From Lepidodermella squamata (Eukaryota > Gastrotricha): a DNA stretch of 64,000 nucleotides. The translations under genes were made by a program, and so were the position numbers. Under the pieces are notes generated by a model that was not told where the DNA came from, made no database searches, and saw only the letters and a list, made by a program, of their open reading frames with translations. The DNA is taken from the NCBI GenBank assembly GCA_047495785.1, contig JBLDXI010000001.1:1674001-1738000 (forward strand), written 5' to 3'. Shown in pieces: positions 58,284-64,000 of the stretch. Numbering within the stretch: position 1 is the first letter of the stretch; every line of letters starts with the position of its first letter.

Positions 58284-61200
58284 ATGAATCTTCTCTACTA
58301 CCTAGTTGGCATCGCCTTGTTATGTCTAGCCTTGGCCGTTTCAGAAGATTCGATCACAGATGAGCCAGCTTCAACTACTTCAAGATCCGCATCGACGGTA
58401 GCCAATCGAAAGGCACTCGCGACCAAGACAAGGCCGAGAACCAGCACTAAAAAATCGTTTCGATTGATTGTTTCGAAAAAGGTTACCAAGAAACCGGGGA
58501 AATCGAATCTTAAATTAACGAGATCCACAAAATCGAAGCAAAATCGTTCAGGGAAACTTCGAACTACTACGGGAAAGCTCCGATCAACAACTCGCGGCAA
58601 GAAGGCTAAATCGAAGCTAGCCACTCAAAAGTCGCGAAAACTCTCCAATAAAAGCGACGAAAAAGATGGAATTGTCATTCAATCGCCTGCCGGTGATATT
58701 CGCGGTCAATTCGTCCCGGTTGAAGGTAAGGCAGGGGCTTACGAATTCACTGGAATACCCTATGCTGAGCCACCAATCGGTTCCCTGAGATTCCGGAAGC
58801 CTGTCGATAAGAAGCGATGGCATGGCATTTTCGATGCGAGAAAAACGCCTAAAACCTGCCCGCAAATTGTGTTCCCAAACCGTGACGATCTTGATATATC
58901 TGAAACCCGATACAAGGTATGTTGAGCCCTTTCTCGGTAATGAAAAAAACATTTATTTTCAAGGTGCCCATCTCCGAAGATTGCCTCCTTCTGTCAGTTT
59001 TCGCGCCAAAAAAAGCGATTGATGCTAGGAAGAAAAAGGAAAGCAAGTTTATGCCGGTTTTGGTCTTCTTTTTCGGCAGCGGATTCTATGAAGGCTCGAT
59101 CAGGCCTTCCCAGACGGAAATTTAAGACCAAAATCTCGGCTTAATGTTTCGGCTGTTTATTTGATACCCCCAAACTGTCCAAAAATTTTACTCGAAAATT
59201 GTGGCCAAATGGTCGAACGTTAAATTTGGGCCAATTTTTCGCCAAAAGTATTTCTGAAATTGTCATATTTCGGTGTAATCGATAGGTGAAAATTTCGGCG
59301 AAACTGCTATCCGAGTTAATAGATGGGCCAAATATATCATGCATTAGTTCCGATTCTTATATGCTGGGGTATTTACTCCATCGGCCGGCTTCGTGTTCCT
59401 CTGTTCTTTTAGTCATCTCAGATCCCATCAGCTTCTCAATTATATCGTATTTTCAATTTTAATTTGATTATAAATTTTTCATTTTAACATCACTATATAA
59501 TTGCCTGCTTGGGAATGAACGCAGGTCATGTCGAACTTGGCACTTATTTTTTCCGAAGCGCCGAAAAGATACTGTCAATATTTCCATAGGCTTTGAGGTT
59601 TATATAGGAAAAAATAACTCTCACTTTTGAGACCGAAAAAAATCAAATGAGAACTCTACTGGAGAAATTTGCCATTCCAATCTCTGCTGTGACGTGTGTG
59701 ACGCAACACAGCTTTGAGTTGCACAACAATCGCGCGGAATGAGGGCATGTCTCATTACGACTTTTTTCACTCTCATTTTAGATTGATTTGATTGCGATTC
59801 TGAATTGGGTTCTTCGCAAGAATAAGCCTGACCCTAAATTCAAGGGCAATTTCATCCGATCTTAAAATTGATAAAACGCGAAGCTTTCCCGCTAGAGCGG
59901 AGATTTTTTACTATTCCTTTCGGGGCTGAAATCGAACGGAAATTGATGGTCATGCACCCATGAATCGAATCGAAATCATTTAGTTTAACTTGGTTAATTT
60001 TATACCGTAGAAAAACAGATGAGCTATAAATTCTTGCTGCTGTGTCGCGAAAGTGAGGAAAGTAAGTCAATCCCTAATCCCTCGAAAAGAAGTGTTTCAC
60101 AGCCTTAATAAATATTGAAACGTCTGCTGCCGGCTATATGTAAGCCATATAATTCTTAATATTAAATTCCAATCAATGCCCAAAATGTCAGCGAACTGTG
60201 GAGAAATAGCTACGGTCGACAATTCGACAGTTAATTACAACGAAAATCAGTTCGCCTAAACTTACTCGCTCAAATAATCGAAAAATAGTTTTCAGCATAA
60301 GATTTCGTTAAGCTTTTTGTCCAACAGGTAAAAACTCAATTTTTGCTGAAAATCGTCAATGAAACCATGGTAGAAATTCTTAAAAGTGAAGTTGCCAAAA
60401 ATTAACGCTACATTTGAAGAATTTTATGGGGGAAATCTTACACCGAAAAATTTGGCCGAAGATTTGGTCCTAACGCCCTCTTGGCCACACGAATTTCCGT
60501 CTGGGTTACCACCCATCCCCTCTCGCAGCCTACGGCGAAATCATCATCGTAACAGCTCAATACCGAGTTGGCGTGCTTGGTTTCGCATATTTTGGCGAAA
60601 AATCAGAATTTCCAGCGAATGTCGGCCTCTGGGACCAAGTCGCTGCTTTGAAATGGGTCCACACGAACATTGCATCGTTCGGCGGTGATAAAACTTCAGT
60701 CACCCTGGGCGGGCATGGCGCAGGAGCCGCTTCGGTCGCGCTTCATTTGTTTTCACAGAACAGCCGTCAATTTTTCAATCGCGCCATTCTTCAGTCCGGA
60801 TCACCCCTATCGACATGGGCTACTAGATCACCGGATTTAGCGTTGAATAAAACTCAGAGCCTATTCACAAAATTGGCTCTTGGCCAGCAAAATTGCTCTT
60901 CATCGAGGAAAAACGCAACTCAAGATACGATGATTATCGAATGCTTGCAATCAGCTCATTTCGCGAATTTTCTCGATGCTTCTTCAAGGACTGAACAAAA
61001 TGTTAGTTTTTATTTATTTTATATTTAATTTAATTTTTTTACAAATTTAGAAACATTTTCCCGACTTCATTCCAGTGTTAGATGGCGATTTCATCCCGAA
61101 AAATTTGCATAAACTATTGAAATCCGGGCAGATAATCGACAAAATTCCGCTGTTAATCGGAATAAATCGCGACGAAGGGACAGATTTTATTAATGTCTCG

Positions 61201-62136
61201 CCGGCAATCGAGCGAATTCTACCACTAAATGGAAAAAATAATACGAATAAAAAAGATGTTAGTGACCTGGATAAACTCGACTACACCAGCATGCTGGCCG
61301 AGGGTGTCCTAACACTGTACCCTGACGAAAAGTTCTCCGATATTCCGTCCGCAGCTCAGGCGATGAAATACACGGCTGGTAAGACTATTATGGGACATTA
61401 CTTACGAGGAAAGGACGAGATTCATGGCCTGGCAGTTGCTAAAGCTGTTTCTGATGTATTTGGTGACATTGGCGTAACGTGCCCAGCGATTTGGTACGCA
61501 GAACGGGTTGCCGAAGATGATAGTAGCAATCATGTATTTGCATATTATTTCTCGCATCGGCGGAAAAATTCCAAGGCGCCGGCGTGGATGGGTGTGCCTC
61601 ATGCCGCTGAGTTGCCATTTGTCTTCGGCGAGCCTTTTTCGAAAAATTCGACTTTGTACGGCTACACAGCGGCGGATAAGCAACTCAGTCAAGCTATGAT
61701 GACGTACTGGGGCAATTTTATCAAAACCGGGTAAAATAATTGGGGAAAATTTTTAACTTTTATAGTAATTATAAGCTGATAGAAATCCGAACAAAAAAGG
61801 TCAGAAAATCGTCAGTTGGCCGGATTTTAGAGGCAAAGCCAGTGAATCATGCCGTCATCAATATCTAAATATCACCCAGGAAACGGTTGTTGGTTCGAAG
61901 CGTAGTAATGCGGTAATATGCGGCCTGAAAAATGAAGACTGCCAGGTTTGATAACTCCCGAAATGTATTTAATGATTATTATTTATTTATTTTCGCTTCA
62001 GTTTTGGAAGACTTTGCAAAACACTCAGGGGACGATTCAACTTCAGCTAAGAAAATTGGCTGATCTCGAGAAGGAGTCTAAGCAACCGGCAAGTCTCAGA
62101 AGTCGTAGCCTTATGTCAATGCTATTTAAAGGTTGA
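58284..62136 (+). pseudogene. Carboxylesterase-like M, interrupted by an insertion
   Basis: Exons 58284-58916, 58964-about 59108, continuing 60507-61001, then 61051-61730, 61783-61945 and 62002-62136. Signal peptide MNLLYYLVGIALLCLALAVS, then about 110 residues rich in Lys, Ser, Thr and Arg, then the esterase domain. A 1397-bp element with inverted ends (59109-60505) splits the exon after the oxyanion region; the flanks re-join in frame at the expected place and no GT donor exists at the left edge. The oxyanion motif is FGSG instead of HGG, and the nucleophile is Gly (GHGAG, codon 60717-60719); Glu (RDEGT) and His (GVPHAAE) remain. The other frames are intact, so it was a non-catalytic protein, or still is if the insert is spliced out. 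AATAAA 62224-62229. Confidence 0.8.
59109..60505. mobile_element. Non-autonomous inverted-repeat element inside esterase M
   Basis: Ends CCCAGACGGAAATT (59109-59122) and AATTTCCGTCTGGG (60492-60505). Similarity of the ends continues inward after a roughly 20-bp gap (GACCAAAATCTCGG against GGACCAAATCTTCGG). Flanks are TT on both sides, so any target duplication is very short. 1397 bp with no transposase-like frame; the family is unassigned. Confidence 0.75.
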
Positions 62137-63695
62137 TAAAACTGGCAATACAAATTTTATTCATCAATCAAAAGTCCGGTGCATTTTTAAATTTAATATA
62201 ATGATATTCACGTTCGAAATGAAAATAAACCTTGATGAATCAGAGCGAATCGGTCATGTTTCGTCTACATCTACGGCTTCGGATTAGACTTCTACAGTAA
62301 CTGAGCAGCCTTCGAAATTTTAATCTATTCATTTATTATTTATTTATTATTTTATTTTAAAGCTGTTACCTACACGAGAGGGCAGCTCGACAATCTTAGA
62401 GAAAACAACATATAGCAGGACAGACTAAGTTAGGATACTTCAGGCTATGATTTCTGAAAAGTTTGATGCTCGGCTGGGTTAGATAATAAACAGACGAAAG
62501 CCAGTTGACGAAAATGCGCGCTTCTCATTTATTGCCCATGATTTATTGCGCGCACTAGCAGAGTCTAAAATTTCAACAAATTTTGGAGCGCGCGCACTGA
62601 TGTCAAAGGGCTACTTTCGAATAATTGGGCGGCTTTAGTACCAGAATAAAATTCCGATAAGATTCTCTATCGATTGAGTCGATTGGTCCTCGGGCAAAAA
62701 TGTCCCAACATTTCCAAAATTCGTTTTTCTGCGAACAAGCAGAATTTATTGCACCCTAATAAAATTCAAAATTTTGAATTCTATATTGCGCACCTGTCAA
62801 CCCTGTCTGGCGGCGTCGGTGGTCTACATCAAATAACCCATGGCCCATGTGTTATATAATACATAATTCTTTTCGAAGCAAAAACATTTGATTGGCTCTA
62901 ATTTAATTAAAATACCCGCCATCATCATATGTGTAAATTGAGCACGAGCCGCTGGTCTTTCGCCTGTCAAGGTTTGAAGGGGTCTGAATTTATTTTAACA
63001 TTATCGAGCAACTTCGATATGTGCGCTCTTCGCAGTTCTAGACTCAGACCATTCTAAATTTCAAGTGTGACTTTGACGGCGGTTTCATCCCCGTCTTTTG
63101 CCTTGGGGCGCCAAGGTGTCTTCGAATTTGCCTCAGAAATCTCAGAAATGTTTCGCCTTTCGAACATGTATCGAGCAATGCGCAGCTCAATTGGTTTCGG
63201 GAAATAGATCGGTATCTATATACTGCGGTCCAATGCATTATCAATTTGTTAAGATAAGGTTTAGATATTTCGACTTTTTCGATGCTTTTTTGGCGAGAAT
63301 TTAGAAAATCGGAAAAAATTATGAAGAAACCACGATCGAAGTTGCATTTTATATTTTATTTTTTTCAATATTTTGTTATTTAATTATAAGTGTTTTAATC
63401 TACAATTTGAATCGATCAAAAAATGGAAAATGGTAACCCAATTTACGTAGCTTCAGGTCTTTTGGACGATATCTGTCCGATTCGGTGCTAATTACTAAGC
63501 TGACACATCATAGCACAGAAAAAGCTTTGTTTTCGAAGTGAAAACCGTAAAAATAGCCTCGTTTGCTTGTTCACGCGGCGTTAATTTTTACAGCTGCTTT
63601 GCAATTTGACATGAGAAGACATGTAGTATAATATCTACTGACGTGAATATAATAATGTTTTTTTAGTTTTTCACAAAAAGCCTCGCCTCAAAAAA
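62137..63695. other. Intergenic, esterase M to N
   Basis: AATAAA 62224-62229 ends M. The rest holds no gene or long repeat I can support; small frames at 62674-62859 and 63044-63304 have no motifs. Confidence 0.4.
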
Positions 63696-64000
63696 ATGAG
63701 CTTTCATGCCAGGCGGCCATCCGGTGCAACTTTGAAGAACATCGCCAAAGTTGCATGTTTCCTCGCGTTATTATTCTTCCTGGTCGTCTTTCAAATACCA
63801 TCAAACCCGGGACAAACCCTATCATCTCCTATTATCGAAACTGAATCTGGCTTAGTGCAAGGAAGCCTGGTCAACCTGGGCCCGGCAATGCAGGAGGTTT
63901 ATCAATTCACCGCAATACCTTACGCTGATGCGCCGGTGGGTGCGAGAAGGTTCCGCCGAGCCGAGCCCAGGGCGCCGTGGGAAGATGTCCTCGAAGCTGT
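63696..64000 (+). CDS. Carboxylesterase N, 5' end, membrane-anchored
   Basis: Open from ATG 63696 to the window edge, so only about 101 residues are seen. A basic start (MSFHARRPSGATLKNIAK) precedes a strongly hydrophobic helix of about 20 residues, giving a signal anchor as in esterase E. Then come the family's first blocks: SPIIETESGLVQG, VYQFTAIPYADAPVG and RRFRRAEPRAPWEDV. The catalytic residues lie beyond the window, so activity cannot be judged. Confidence 0.85.
   Translation, partial: MSFHARRPSGATLKNIAKVACFLALLFFLVVFQIPSNPGQTLSSPIIETESGLVQGSLVNLGPAMQEVYQFTAIPYADAPVGARRFRRAEPRAPWEDVLEA

Noticed and set aside
59109-60505. Ordinary long intron in esterase M
   Set aside because: No GT or convincing GC donor before the in-frame stop at 59123-59125, and the segment has precise inverted ends; RNA evidence could still reverse this.

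Overview
The window is animal nuclear DNA. Genes are split by mostly 45-60 bp GT-AG introns, AATAAA signals follow many genes, and the families are animal ones: secreted cholinesterase-type carboxylesterases, ML-domain (Der p 2/NPC2-like) lipid-binding proteins, a cyclic-nucleotide-gated channel and an EB-module-like cysteine-rich protein. Short introns together with expanded carboxylesterase and ML families suggest a compact ecdysozoan genome, most likely an arthropod such as a mite; that placement is inference. Every gene I can support lies on the + strand.

Layout. 1-906: 3' end of a cysteine-rich EB-like gene. 1558-1765: a tiny secreted-peptide gene that seems truncated by a 7-bp duplication. 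2.5-12.4 kb: two esterases (A, B) alternating with three ML genes, apparently copied as an esterase+ML cassette. 13.8-26.3 kb: five diverse esterases (C-G). 26.4-40.6 kb: three very recent esterase copies (H1-H3) whose spacers hold a TA-flanked inverted-repeat element, a perfect 223-bp-arm palindrome and GC-rich repeats. 41.0-43.2 kb: esterase I. 43.5-48.9 kb: a CNG channel with a 3-kb intron full of inverted-repeat elements. 49.6-64.0 kb: esterases J, K, L, M and the 5' end of N.

In all there are 16 esterase loci (A-N, with H in three copies). They share a signal peptide or N-terminal membrane anchor, the esterase fold (HGG oxyanion loop, SEDCLYLN block, GxSxG, KDEGS, GxxHGDE) and a C-terminal cysteine module ending in C-x-FW, as in cholinesterases. 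Three have lost the nucleophile serine: F (Gly), I (Asn) and M (Gly). M also lacks the oxyanion motif and carries a 1.4-kb inverted-repeat insertion in its coding sequence. Tails differ: a GPI-type signal in D, a Pro/Tyr-rich tail in G, Asn/Gly/Arg-rich tails in H1-H3, membrane anchors in E and N, and a Lys/Ser/Thr-rich stalk in M.

Taken together this is a fast-evolving cluster of secreted and membrane-bound esterases and lipid binders, probably used for xenobiotic, dietary or semiochemical ester chemistry, with pseudoenzymes, gene conversion and transposon activity. Exon limits were set by hand from splice consensus, reading phase and comparison among paralogues; all positions given for genes are spans from start to stop codon including introns.
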